Origin: Colletotrichum lupini
Lineage: Eukaryota; Ascomycota; Sordariomycetes; Glomerellales; Glomerellaceae
Assembly: GCF_023278565.1 (NCBI RefSeq)
Contig: NC_064673.1
Span: 1,116,001-1,180,000, forward strand
Reading direction: 5' to 3'
DNA length: 64,000 bases
The position numbers and the translations under genes are program-made. Of the stretch, positions 33,502 to 45,579 are shown one piece after another (within the stretch, counting starts at the first letter, position 1; each line of letters opens with the position of its first letter). Under the pieces are notes generated by a model. The model made no database searches. It was given only the letters and a program-made list of their open reading frames with translations, and was not told the origin of the DNA.

Positions 33502-36500
33502 TGCGATAGAGTATTTGCCGGGGGGTTCAGTGGTGGTTGAAAATGGTTCGATCGGGTAGTCGGTCGATTGGAGTCTTTCCTGGAAATTTCCGGAGGACAG
33601 TAGACTCAATGGTGGTCGTGTGTTGAGAGTGAGCGCAAAGTCGACGCGGAACGAGTGAATCGACGACGAACAACGAGAGTATCGACGGAGCGAGAGAGAG
33701 ACAAGTACTCTGGACGTGGGATCGTGACGGGAAGGTGTAAAAGAGTGACTGGGCTGGAGGAGCCTGACCTAAAAGCGAGCGACGATGCAAAGAGGGTTGC
33801 GGGAGAAAGACAGAGGCAGAGCGAGGGACGGCGAAAAGACTGGAGATGAAGTGGAGAGAAAGAGTGGGAGAGACTGGGAGTTGAGTCGCGAGACGGGGGG
33901 CAGTAGGACATGGGGATGAGTCGGCGACAGGCGAAGGGTGGCACGGGGCAGCCCTGGACTGGGATTGGGATTGGGAAAGCGTGACAAACACCAACACTAA
34001 CACTACGGGCAACACTAACAGTCTGTCAGTCCAACAGATGGACACCTAGACTGGGCGAGAGACAGAGAGAGAGAGACGGAGACAGAGATGATGGCTGATG
34101 GTTGTTCCCAAGTGCGCTCAGCACGGATTCGGAAGGATCCTCCTTTTAATTTCATTTGCCTGGACAGCAACCACTTGGAGTCGCTTGGCCGACAGGGCCA
34201 GCCACGATGACCCCGGCTTGGAGGGGAGCGCGCTTCCATTCGGATCAGAGGCTTTCCAGAGCAGCCAGTGGCCGGCGGTCGCTTGCTTGGTCGGTGAACA
34301 GACCGTGCCTGGGGGTGTTGATGCTAGCCAGCATCGGCAGCCCCCAATGGATCATGTTGGGCGAAGAGCGGACGCGGTTGTGGTTGACTGGTGGTGTAGC
34401 GGCCTGCCACTGTTCCCACCAGGTTGATTCCTGCTCCTGTTTGGAAGTGTTTGGAGAGGGTGGCACTGGCCCTCGTGCGGCGTCTCAAGTGGACGGCAAT
34501 GAGAAGGAAAAGGGGATGAACTGGTGGTCGTTTATGCGCCCAAAGTATTTCGTACCTTTAGTTTCTTCTCTCTCGACGCAAACTTGGTGACACCGCAGTA
34601 TTCTCACGGCCTCAACCCAGGCTCGCTGACCGCCACTGTCAAGTGTCAACAGCAACAATAACAACAACAAGTCCGTCCACTCGTACGAATACAGACTCCA
34701 GTTGCAGCGGTCCCTCTCCGATGCCTCCACGATTCCACCGAGCGAGGGTGCCGGGGGCCCTGGAAAGTGGGAGAGGAGGCCCTGGAGCCTTTGAGAAAGA
34801 AACGGGCAAACGTGACCGCCCCCAGAAGCAGAGAAGCAGCAGGGAGGCTTGTCGCGTCGACGGGGGGCATTTAGAGGGGCGAGGTCAGACAGACGCTGGC
34901 AGGGAGAGACAATCCAGTTCCAGTACCCAGAAAAAGAGAGAGAAACGACAAAAGTCGCGATGAGACCAGAAGGGGAAAGACCAACGGCTGGAAATCCGCG
35001 CCTGGGAAATGAGACAGGTGGCGCGCGCCAGCCAATCTTTCTTTCCAGGAGATTTCCAACGTGCGCCTTCCTCACCTCAGAGTCGCACAAGTTTTTTTTT
35101 CCCCTTCCTGCCAATTGAGCTGACCCATTCCTTTTTAGGTGGATCCCATCGGCTGCCCCTGTTCATCCAGTCCCGAAAAAGCTAGTGCCACCATCGGGTA
35201 CCTTGCAGCGGCCAACCCAGACGTGCATCATCCGCCAATCGTCTGGATGAGATTCTCTTAGTCACCCCAGCCATTGTCCCACTCACGTGCACTACCTATT
35301 CCACTCTCCAGTACGTATCGGCTGCGAACCTCTCTGTCTCTGTCTCTGTCTCTGTCCTATCTCTGTGCCTCTGAGAAAGGCGGCAACGCCCTCCTTCCTC
35401 TTTCTCGTCTTTCTTGGCCCCCACCAGCTCGGCCATCTGACGAACCATCGGACGCCGTTTCAGGTGGCGTCCGGGTGCTGATTCGCCCGTTCGCTTAGGT
35501 CAACTCTTTTTCTCAACAAGCATCACCTTTAAACGTAGGTACTTTCTTAGCCGCGGCAAAGAGAGTTATTAGGAATGTACTCCGTACATCGTGTACGGAT
35601 ACAATGGGCAGTGGGCAAATGAGAAGATGGCTCTATGCACCTAGGGATCTGGAAATTGCAACATGACGTTGCCTTTGCCAGGTTTCCCCATCCTTGGATC
35701 CCCCCCAAAGTCCAACCCAATCCCTTTTTTGCAATTCACTCTCCCTTAAGGGAAAGCGCCGCCGATTATCATCACGTCCAATTTCGTGGTCATCCAGAAA
35801 CGGTCAATCTAATGTACCAACGGACCACAACTTCACGATCCGTGGCACATTACCCCCAGAGTCCAGAGCACCAGCGATCACGGAAACAATACCCCGTACA
35901 CCACCACACCAGGAATTAGCACGGTCGATAGCCGCCGGATGGCCTCGGGTCCGGCTCAAACCCAAAACTGTGGCCGGCCTTTTCGAATCTGTCGCTGGCC
36001 TACTAAGGTAACGCGACGTGATATGCGTGACGACGCTAAGCTTCAACGTCTCGTCGTGTTTCCAAATTATCGGATTATTACTTTTTTTTTTCTGAGCTGC
36101 GTATGCGCCCATATCTAAGGTAGAGCGCGGAAATCAAAATTGGCGAGAAGCATGCTGTAGCAGATGGACAAGTCTCAAACACAATTACCTTGTAACATTA
36201 TTCGCTCGTCGACACCGTGGGCTCAAGACTCACCTGAATCCCAAGGACGAGGCGTTTCTCGAGAAAAGGGAACCAAAAAGGGGTCCAGCGCGAATTTGGC
36301 TCAAACTCAATCGGACATTGGACGATGGTGCTATCCGACTCACACGAACAGACGTACGCCGCAGCCCATCTTTGGTACATCGGACAGCTTTGACTGCGTC
36401 ATTGGCTGTGCGCATTATTAACATATCGCTGTTGATGCTGCTGCAAGAAGACGAGCCGAAGCTTTGGGTTGTTGCTTTCGATGCGAGAACTCTTTGGCGC

Positions 36501-38044
36501 TGTCGACTGTTTTTCGGGCAAGCGAGTGGGAAAGCAGAGGGGTTGTATCCGTAGCCGAGGCGATCCTGAGCCGTCGATCATCCCGACATCTTTTGAGAGG
36601 GAGGCGAATGCTTCGTTGCAAGCTTTGGTCGCTGAAGCTCCTGAAACCGGTATGTCATGACTGTGTCTTCGCGTCGTTTGTTGGCCATTGCGATCCAAGT
36701 TTCCGAGCTCGCTGGGCCCAGATTTTTTTGATTTTTTTGCCATTGAAGCCATTCGCAACTAGCATGACTGCTCCGCCAGCGCCAAGATATTTCTTGTGAG
36801 GTACTGAAGTCTGAGGCTCTGCTAGCAGTCAGCTCACTTACACCATGTGGAAGGCGCATCTCGAGTTGATACTTCACAAGTATCCTGTTCCATTCTGATG
36901 CTATCGGTAGCAGACTTGATGTGTTCCGTAGCATCGGCATACCCTCGACCTCACATATCAAGACCGGTCTCGGGTTGAAGGCAATGAGTTGTGAGGAGGG
37001 ACTCACATGGCATGTAAAGTGTCGCACAGAGAAGAGCAACCGATGTACATGCAGGCGACTTGATCACATGACCGCAAAGGAGTACTCCTTCGCTTTGGAT
37101 AACAAAACACCCATCTAACTACAATGAACCAAACAGCGGAAGGAGGAGGACCTCGGGCGGGAGACTTGACCATGCTAGAACACTCACTCTACCTATCATC
37201 TAGCCCATACATAGTATGGCAGATGGTGGCATATCATACGTAGGTGATGCAACTTATAATTTCGTGGGGAGAAAAAACTAGAGTTACCAAAAACCAAAAG
37301 AGTTCACCCCCCCCCCCCCCCCCTGGGGGCTGAACTGAGGGCTACATCTCTGGTGCTCAAGCTGGGACTCGAACCTCGAACCTGGTGTACGCTAAGCCGG
37401 TTGAACAGGCTCGCCCGTAGCCATCCCGCCAAACGGCAGTTTTGACCTGACCTCGCAAGCCTGCTGAGGCGCCTGCTGCTGTTGGTGACGGGAATGGACT
37501 TGAGGGGGTATATAGGCTTCCCTCCTCAGGGTTGCCATTCATCTGAAGGTTAAGGCCCATCAAGATACTCAGCCTACAGTGCCCTTAAGAAGACGAGGAA
37601 TCCGTGATGAATATGGGCCGATTCCTTGCCTACTTTAGGGAGGAGAGATTGGGCTGGTAGACTCCTCCTCAACCGTGAACCATGGCGTGAATCATGATTA
37701 AGCTGATTTCCCGATATAGCGAGGAAACAGCGATGAGAAGACTACACCTGTCTCTCCTCGACTTCAGACTGATATCCGGATAACAGTACCTAAATCCCCA
37801 AACCCTCATCTAGAAACACATATCACAAGCCAGGGAGGCGCGGTATTCACCAATATCGAAAGGGATAACAGTGTGAAAGTAGGAGAAACTTTGATTAAAG
37901 GTACGGGTATATACAAGTTCTCTTCTATCTGTCATGACCGATGTGTTTGTTTATTATCTACACCAAATTCGTTTCATTCATTTCATCCAGGGGTAAAGAT
38001 TCAAGAGGATGGGGGTGGGTATTGAGGAGAGGAGGAAAAGGCAT
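33502..38044. other. Gene-poor region, 4.5 kb
   Basis: Apart from the second SINE-like copy (37295-37521) I find no supportable feature. The part 33,520-35,100 is strongly strand-biased (GAGA/GGA on plus), with a GAGAGAGACAGAGAGAGA-like tract near 34,050. A TCTGTC hexamer microsatellite lies at about 35,335-35,360. Open frames of 100-200 codons occur but have biased composition, non-ATG starts or mutually exclusive overlaps. Confidence 0.45.
37295..37521 (-). repeat. tRNA-derived SINE-like repeat, copy 2
   Basis: Second copy of the repeat at 17145-17400, same orientation. On the minus strand the A-box-like stretch is GGCGGGATGGCTACGG and the B box is AGGTTCGAGTCCCAGC (37361-37376), close to the consensus GGTTCGANTCC. 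The GGTTCGA motif is duplicated (AGGTTCGAGGTTCGAG). The copy contains a 17-C run (37307-37323) where copy 1 has only seven C. Sequence outside the limits is unrelated to that around copy 1. Confidence 0.6.
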
Positions 38045-39637
38045 CTATGACTCCAAGTGCTTGGAGGCGGCCTTGTCGCCGTAGGCGTCGTCTCTGGCCG
38101 GGTCGCCAATGACGCCGTGCTCGTCCGTGTTTCCAATCTTTGAGGCGCTGAAGCTGTCGAGGTCCTTCTTCCAGACGGTGTTGAGGAAGATGGGGTAGGC
38201 GAGGGAGACGACGAAGCCGGCGAGGGGCACGACCATGGAGATGTGGTATCCCTTGGTGTCGGCGACGAGACCAGTGAGACTGGGGAAGAGGGCACCACCC
38301 TACGGAAGGAATCAGCAACAATGTCTTGTGGAGGAGTACCAGGAGCGGTGGATGACGGATGGGAAAAAAACTTACACAAACGGATGCGACGATCCAGGAG
38401 CTACCGCGCTTGGTGTGTCTGCCGAGACCACGGATGGCGGTGGTGAAGATGGTGGGGAAGATGCACGACTCGAAGAAGAGCACGATGGAGAGCATGGCGA
38501 TGCCGCCCTCGCCCTTGATGCCGATGGCCAAGGCGATGAAGATCATGATGCCCGTCATGAAGACCATGAGGACGAGACGGGGCTTGATGACCATCATGAG
38601 CCCGGCGGCGGCGAAGCGACCGATGGCGAAGAGACCCTGGCCGATGGCGTAGCGGTCGCTGGCCTCGGAGTGGGTCAGGCCGGCGGACTCGACGGCGTAG
38701 GAGATGAACTGGGAGGCGACGGCGACCTGGGCGCCGACGTAGCAGAACTGGGCGGCGACGCCGAAGAAGAGGCGGTACTGCTTGCGGAGGGGCTTGTCGT
38801 CGTGGCCCTCCTCGCCGGCGACCATCTCGGCCTGGAGGGCCATGTCGCTGTCGGTGATCTCGGGGAGCGGGACGACGAAGAAGACGACGGCGAGGAGGAA
38901 GACGAAGGCGGCGATGCCGAGGTAGGTCCACTGCACCTTTGACAGGTCGTTGGGCTCGGTGTGGGAGAAGAAGACGCGGGCGGCGAGGAGGGGCGCGATG
39001 ACGGAGCCGACGGCCTGGAAGGACTGGGAGAGCTCGAGGCGGAACTCGGAGAGGCGGGGCGGGCCGCAGGTGGCGATGAAGGGGTTGGCGGAGGTCTCGA
39101 GGGTGGAGAGGCCGGAGCCGACGATGAAGAGGGAGCCGCAGAAGCCGGGGAAGGAGCGGTAGACGGCGGAGGGCCAGAACATGAGGGCGCCGACGCCGTA
39201 GATGCAGAGGCCGGTGATGAAGGTCCAGCGGTAGCCGAACTTGCGGACGATCCAGCCCGAGTAGGTCAGGGGGCCGATGAAGTAGGCGCCGAAGTAGGCG
39301 CCCTGGAGACCGCCGGCCTTTGCGGCGGTGATGTTGAGGGCGATTTGGAACTTTGAGTTGAGGACGTCGAGGAGGCCGTACTGGGAATGAGCGTGTTAGT
39401 ATGTTGGATGTTTGACGTCAAAAAGGACCATGGACTTACAGCGAAGCCCCAGAGGAAGAAGAGGACGGTGACCAAGGTGATGGGCAGGATGGACTGCTTG
39501 ACGGTCAGGGCCGACGCGCCGGTCAAGCCCTTGTTGGAGACGTTCTTGCGGTGCTGTTGCGCCGTCGCCTCGGCCGTGCTGGGCCGGCGCTGCTCGAGGA
39601 CCTCGTTGACATCTGGCTCCTGTCTCTTGCCGAACAT
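38045..39637 (-). CDS. MFS sugar permease, L-fucose/H+ symporter (FucP) family
   Basis: Exons on the minus strand 39637-39440, 39380-38376 and 38299-38045 give 1458 nt and 485 aa. All junctions are in phase (GTAAGT donors; 59-nt first intron with an ACTAAC branch). The FucP hallmark LFFLWGFAYGLLDVLNSKFQ spans the first intron. About 12 membrane segments follow, with GAYFGAYFIGPLTYSGW, GSGLSTLETSANPFI, FFGVAAQFCYVGAQVAVASQFISY, ILFFESCIFPTIFTTAIRGLG-like text and GGALFPSLTGLVAD. The family imports fucose, galactose or glucose with protons; fungal members are uncharacterised for the most part. Third codon positions are almost all G/C. The gene sits alone, about 1.4 kb from the retrotransposon block. 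Confidence 0.92.
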
Positions 39638-41043
39638 TGTGGCGGATGTGGTGATCGGAGTCGGGAAGTGTTGGACGGTTGTAGGTAGAGTGGGAGGAGA
39701 AGGATGGAGAGAGAGAAGAGAGATGAGGATGAGGTGATATATAGATGAGACGAGAAATCACTCGGGAAACCCCCGCTAGATATGCGAGTGTATATGTTTG
39801 AGAGTGAGAAGAGTCAGATGCTTTACTGCTCAGGAAGTTCCCTGCTGGCTGATGGAGAAATTCTTCTTCCTTCATCTCGGCGCGGCTTGTCGCATTCATA
39901 TATACTCATGAAATCCCCGGCCGGGGTGTGTGAGTGTGAGTGAGCCCCCCCAGACCCAAGGGCCCATGGGGTTACGACGCGACCACGATGATGCGGAGAA
40001 CTAGCCGGAGCTAGAGAGAATATGGGAAATCTCCAACTCGGCGAAACCGTCGTGCCCAGCATCCACGCCACTTGGCTGGAGGGGGGCACCATAGGCCGTA
40101 GACTGAGCGACTAGGCCTGGCTGGATCCGACGTCGTGGTTAAGGTGGAGTTTTTCCCTGGTCCGAACTAGTCGCGTACGACTCTCACCTCGACTCTCTCT
40201 TCGCCTTTGGGGCCTACTACGGAATGTTCCCAACGTTGGCACGTTTTCCCAGGCGCACTACTGAGCAAGCAGAGTCTACTGTACTCTGTATAGTGCAGAC
40301 AACCTTCACAGCATGCGAGAAGGGGGGGTGAGATCCACACCACCCTGACGGCAGAGATCTCGCTCAAACACCAGAACAAGCTTCATCGATCAACTCGGTA
40401 GTCTCTGTGCTTAGTAGAAAAGCCACTGCCATCGAATGTGTGGCCGGGCTAGGTAGGTAGCTAAAGCAAGCGATGGTGCTGATCAACACAGCTAAACCTC
40501 GGAGCGCACGAACCCTCGAGTGCTCCAGCCTCCCTTGGAGACAAACTGACAACCTGCAAGCTCTTTAGTCTCTTCTTGACGGCCTTCTAGACGCGAGACC
40601 ACGATATTGATCACCCGGGGCAGGCACACGGTAGCGGTAGTGGAAGTGGTAGCGAACTGAGGCGAAAGAGAAAAGAATCTGCAACTCTCTCTCAGGCCCA
40701 AGCAGTCCCAGCTTCGCGCGTCTTTCCGGGCTTCGTACCCACGGCTTGAGGTACCCCGGCACTTGAGGCATACCTTAGGTTTTCTACTCCGTAATCAAGT
40801 TGCAAAAGTATTCCAATAGCAAGAAGAGCCGCCAACATGCCTTATCTCGGCCTGGGCAGCGGCAGCCAAGCACGCGAAAGAATGAGAAACCGGCCAGGGG
40901 GGGGGGGGGGGGGGGCCAGAAAGGGGAATTGGGGGGGGGGGGGAGGGGGGGGTGTTTGCCCAAATTGCTGGAAGATTTAAGGAGAGGGGGGAAAAAAAAA
41001 AAAGGGGGGGAACCAGGCGGGGGGGGGGGGGGGGGGGGGGGGG
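39638..41043. other. Promoter region and border of the transposon block
   Basis: The first few hundred bases are the promoter/leader of the FucP-like permease gene. No other gene is supported. The last 150 bp (40897-41043) is dominated by G runs of 20, 13, 8, 7 and about 25, ending exactly where the first LTR (TGTCACG) begins, so the host-transposon junction and any target duplication cannot be read. Confidence 0.5.
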
Positions 41044-41270
41044 TGTCACGAAAGGGAACTTGAGGCAGGTCGGAACGCTGCTGTATTGACCTAATTGACT
41101 GAAGACTTAACGTGAAGAGGGAAAAAACAGAACAGTGGGCAGAAGCTGGCGAGCTGGCCCTTTGGGCCTAGCGGTCTAGCTCGTTACGTAACTACTAGGA
41201 GCTCAGCCTCGTAGCCTGAGGCTGAGCCACGGGGCCCACAGGGGCCCTAATGCCCACTACCGTAATATTA
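41044..41270 (-). repeat. LTR-a, 3' LTR of element 4 (family X), not RIP-mutated
   Basis: A 227-bp LTR. Read on the minus strand it follows a polypurine tract (AGAGGGGGGGG), starts TAATATTACGG and ends in CGTGACA. It aligns end to end with LTR-b (43177-43402). The differences are almost all TG to TA or CA to TA changes in LTR-b, so LTR-a keeps the near-ancestral sequence. The element orientation (minus) follows from PPT position and the pol domains to the right. Confidence 0.85.
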
Positions 41271-43176
41271 CCCCCCCCTCTATACTAGAGGGCGCTATCC
41301 GCAGCGCCGAAAAATAAACCTCTTAATTACCCCTTATTCTAGTAAATCTATAGCTATAATTATTATTATTATATTATCGTCGTCCCTTAGTAATAATAAA
41401 TCGCTAGCCGCGATAGCTTTTATTTATATATCTAGGTTCTATAACGGACCCTTAGTAATTAGGTATTAATAATAAAATACTTATAACGCTACTAATATAT
41501 ATTTAAAGCTCTTTATATTATATTACGTTAGATTTATATCGTATCCCTTCTAGTCCGCTTAGTATTATAGCTTTCCCCTATATAAGTATAACTTAACTAT
41601 TTTAAAAACCTCGTACTCTAGCTCGCCGTTATTATTAATAATTAGTAGTAGCGGCTCTTAGTTCTACCTAGGTAGTAGGTCGTCGGTAGCCTTCTTTAGT
41701 TTACTTAGATAGAAAACCGGGTATACCTAGCTATTTATTAATAATTCTACGACCTATATACCCCCCTATCTAGTACTAACGATGGGCTATAGGCCGGCCT
41801 ATAGCTATTATAGTTTATTTACGTTAGCGGATTTTTAATATGAGGTATTAATAAAGACCTAGTCTCTTATTTTTAAGTCGTCTAGGCGCTAGTAGCGGTT
41901 AGTATACTTTTTATATTATACTTAAGCGACTTTTATATTACCCCTAGCGATCTCCTAGGCCTCGTATATCCCTTAAGGTATACGCTACGCGTTAGTACGG
42001 TTTAGTTTTTTTTTTATAAAGCCGAATTAATAAGTTCGCTTAGACTAGTTAAAAAAAAGCCGTAGTTAGTAACTAAATTCTATTTTATATAGTAATAGCC
42101 CCGTAGTCTTACTAAGCTAAGTAGTATAAGCAAAGTCGACTATAAGTAATATATTATTTTAATTATCTTAGTATTAGTTAACTAGTAATCTTAATTACTA
42201 TAGGATATACTAGTTTAGTACCTCCGTTTAGCCGTCCGTTTATAAGTAATCCGCCGTTAATAGCTATAGCTTAACCCCGCAGATTTTATAAAGCTCTCCT
42301 TAAAAATTAAAAATAAATTAGGGGCCTCGGTCTAACGTAATAGTTTTTAGTAGGCCGAAGATAGGTAGTACTTACTTATAGAACATCCGGCTTATATTTT
42401 TCGCTATAATAGTCTTATAATAAAGAATAGATATTACCCTTTTACTTAGGCAGTTTACTACTACTTATATATTATTAAATCCTTTTTAATTAGTAGGGAT
42501 AGTTATAAAATCGGTAGAGATATATTATTACGGGTAGTCGGGTACTAATAACGGTCTTAGCTCTTCTAGGGGTTTATTATACGGCTTTTATAACTAGTAA
42601 TAAGTATAGTAGTTCTAAACGTACTAATAAGCATCTGCCGTTAAGCCCGGCTAATAGTACTGCTATTTAATTATTTTTATAACCTTATTACGCCCCGGGT
42701 GGGCAAGGAGTTTTTATTTATAAACCTCGCGAATAACTATAGTACGGAGGTTCTTTTCTTCGGGTATTACGAGTTTCTTATTTATTATTAATAATCCGTT
42801 ATTTTAAATAGACTAGCGCTCGCGTCCTTTAGCTACTAGCGCTCGTATTAGTATAAAAGACGCTATAATAAGGTCCCTATTAAGCTTTAAAATCTTCTCT
42901 ATTAATAAGTACCCCTATAGCTCGTTTTTTAGTAAAAGTAAGCTAACTATAAGCTATAGTTAGCTAACGGCGGCGCCTAGTAGCGCCCGTAGCTCTACTA
43001 CGATATTAGGAAATAGTAGTCTTAATAGTATAAGGACTTATGTCCTATTAGCCTCTTTTAGTACTTACTAAGTACGGATGTTTTCTATTTTTTATAAGAG
43101 GGCGTTAGCTAGTACGTTCTCTTTCCCTAGGTAGTAGTAGATCTAAAAATTAAAGTCCGCTAGTATACTAGCCTAG
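41271..43176 (-). mobile_element. Element 4, 3' part of pol (family X Ty3/gypsy), RIP-degraded
   Basis: Direct repeat of 43403-45309 (1906 versus 1907 bp). Read on the minus strand the right end has the RNase H C-terminal text DFNF-IYYYLGKENVLA, and at about 42,440-42,520 the integrase core with TDFITIPTN followed by VVVNCLSK. Both have RIP stops in place of Trp or Gln codons. The remainder of element 4 must lie beyond element 3, outside the window. It is non-functional: CpA and TpG are almost absent and stops are frequent. Confidence 0.8.
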
Positions 43177-43402
43177 TATTATAAAAAGGAACTCGAGGTA
43201 GGTCGGAACGCTACTATATTAACCTAATTAACTAAAGACTTAATATAAAAAGGGAAAAAACAGAATAGTAAGTAGAAGCTAATAGGCTAGCCCTTTGGGC
43301 CTAGCGGTCTAGCTCGTTACGTAACTACTAAGAACTTAGCCTCGTAGCCTAAGGCTAAGCTACAGGGCCCATAGGGCCCTAGTACCTACTACTCTAATAT
43401 TA
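43177..43402 (-). repeat. LTR-b, 3' LTR of element 3 (family X), RIP-mutated
   Basis: 226-bp LTR homologous to LTR-a. It starts TATTATAAAAAGG where LTR-a has TGTCACGAAAGGG, i.e. CpA and TpG sites converted to TpA. It is followed on its right by a C8 run (minus-strand PPT) like LTR-a. The five bases to its left, CCTAG, are the expected target duplication of element 3. Confidence 0.85.
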
Positions 43403-45389
43403 CCCCCCCCTCTATACTAGAGGGCGCTATCCATAGCACTAAAAAAATAAACTTCTAAATTACCCCTTATTTTAGCAAATCTATAGCTATAATTACTACT
43501 ATTATATTATCGTCCTCTCTTAGTAATAGTAAATTACTAGCCGCGGCGGCTTTTATTTATATATTTAGGTTCCGTAGCGGGCCCTTAATAATTAGGTATT
43601 AATAATAAAACGCTTAGAGCGCTATTAGTATATATTTAAAGCTCTTTACGTTATACTAAGTTAGATTTATATCGTACCCCTTCTAGTCTGCTTAGTACTA
43701 TAGTTTTCCTTTATATAAACGTAATTTAATAACCTCCGAGACCTCGTACTCCGGTTCGTTATTATTATTAATAATTAGTAATAGTAGGTCTTAGTTTTAC
43801 CTAGGTAATAAGTCGTTAGTAGCCTTTCTTAGCTTATTTAGGTAGAAGACCGGGTATACCTAGCTATTTACTAATAGTTCTATAATCTATATACCCCCCT
43901 ATTTAGTACTAACGATAAGCTATAGCCCGGCTTATAATTATTATAGTTTATTTACGTCGGCGGACTTTTAATACGAGGTATTAATAAAGACCCGGTCTCC
44001 TAGTTTTAAGTCGTCCGGGCACTAGCGGTAGTCGGTATACCTTTTATATCGTACTTAAGTAACTTTTATATTACCCCTAGCGGTCTCTTAGGCCTCGTAT
44101 ATCCCCTAAGCTATATACTACGCGTTAGTACGGTTTAGCTTTTCCTTTATAAAGCCGAATTAGTAGGTTCGTTTAGACTAATTAAAAAAGAGCCGTAGTT
44201 AACGACCGAATTTTATTTTATATAGTAATAGCCCTATAGTCTTACTAAGCTAAGTAGTATAAATAAAGTCGACTACGGGTAGTATATTACTCTAATTATT
44301 TTAGTATTAATTAACTAATAATCTTAACTACTATAAGATATATTAGTTTAGTATCTCTATTTAGCCGTCTATCTAGGGGTAGTTAGCCGTTAATAACTAT
44401 AGCTTAACCCCGTAGATCTTATAAAGTTCCCCTTAGAAATTAAAAATAAATTAAGGGCCTCGGTTTAATATAATAGTCTTTAATAGGCCGAAGATAGGTA
44501 GTACCCGTTCGTAAAATATTTAGCTTATATCTTTTACTATAATAGTTTTATAATAAAGAATAAATATCGCCCTCTTACCTAAATAGTCTATTACTACTTA
44601 AATATTATCGAATCCTTTTTAATTAGTGGGGATAGTTATAAAGTTAATAAAAATATGCTACTACGGGTAGTCGGGTATTAGAAGTAGCCTTAGCTCTCCT
44701 AAGGGCTTATTGCGCAGCTTTTATAATTAGTAATAAGTATAGTAGTTCTATACGTACTAGTAAGTATCCGCCGTTAGGCCCGGCTAGTAGTATTATTATT
44801 TAATTATTTTTATAACTTTATTACGCCCTGGGTAAGTAAGGAGCTTTTGCTTATAGACCTCGCGGATAATTATAGTATAAAGGTTCTCTTTCTTAAGTAC
44901 TACGAGCTTTTTATTTATTATTAGTAATCTATTGTTTTAAATAGACTAGCGCTCGCGCCCTTTAGCTACTAGCGCTTATATTAGCATAAGGGACGCTATA
45001 ATAGGGTCTCTATTAAGCTTTAGAATCTTTTCTATTAATAAATACCCCTAAAGCTCGTTTTTTAATAAGAGCGAGCTAACTATAAGCTATAGTTAACTAA
45101 CTACGGCGCTTAATAGCGCCCGTAGCTCCGCTATAATATTAGGGAATAGTAATCTTAGTAATAAGAGAACTTAGGTCCTATTAGCCTCTTTTAGTACTTA
45201 CTAAGTGCGGATGTCCTCTATCTTTCGTAATAAGGCGTTAGCTAGTACGTTCTCCTTCCTTAGGTAGTAATAAATTTAAAAATTAAAGTCTATTAGCGTG
45301 CCGGCCTAGCGGGCTTATTATAAGTTAAGTAGGCGCTTAGTTATAAAGAATAGTAGTAGCTAATAGTCTATAATAACGTCGAACTTATA
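43403..45389 (-). mobile_element. Element 3, 3' half of pol (family X), left of the insertion
   Basis: Minus-strand integrase (core near 44,580-44,660) and RNase H remnants (DFNF-IYYYL-KENVLANAL near 45,240-45,290, then VIIDY-LLLFFITKRL close to 45,380, where hyphens are RIP stops). The RNase H reading breaks at 45389 at the LTR of element 1 and resumes at 61551, which shows element 1 was inserted into it. TSD TTATA occurs at 45385-45389 and 61551-61555. Confidence 0.8.
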
Positions 45390-45579
45390 TATAAGAGATT
45401 AGGTTATAAGTACTTAACTAGCGAGGCTATAATATAGGTATAGATATATTATAAGACTAAAGCTTATAGAGTCCTTCGTAAGGGCTTTGCTTCTTAAAAA
45501 GTTCTTTTATAATAAGATCCGTATACCGGTCGCTAAGTTATCGGTATCCTATCGCTAGCCGCATCCCGAATTTATTATA
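45390..45579 (-). repeat. LTR-1, 3' LTR of element 1 (family Y)
   Basis: 190-bp LTR, one of four equal-length copies. On the plus strand it runs TATAAGAGATTAGG...AATTTATTATA. It is preceded by TTATA (TSD) and followed by attactcccccctt, which on the minus strand is the polypurine tract AAGGGGGGAGTAAT. The terminal TA/TA bases fit TG...CA ends after RIP. Confidence 0.88.
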
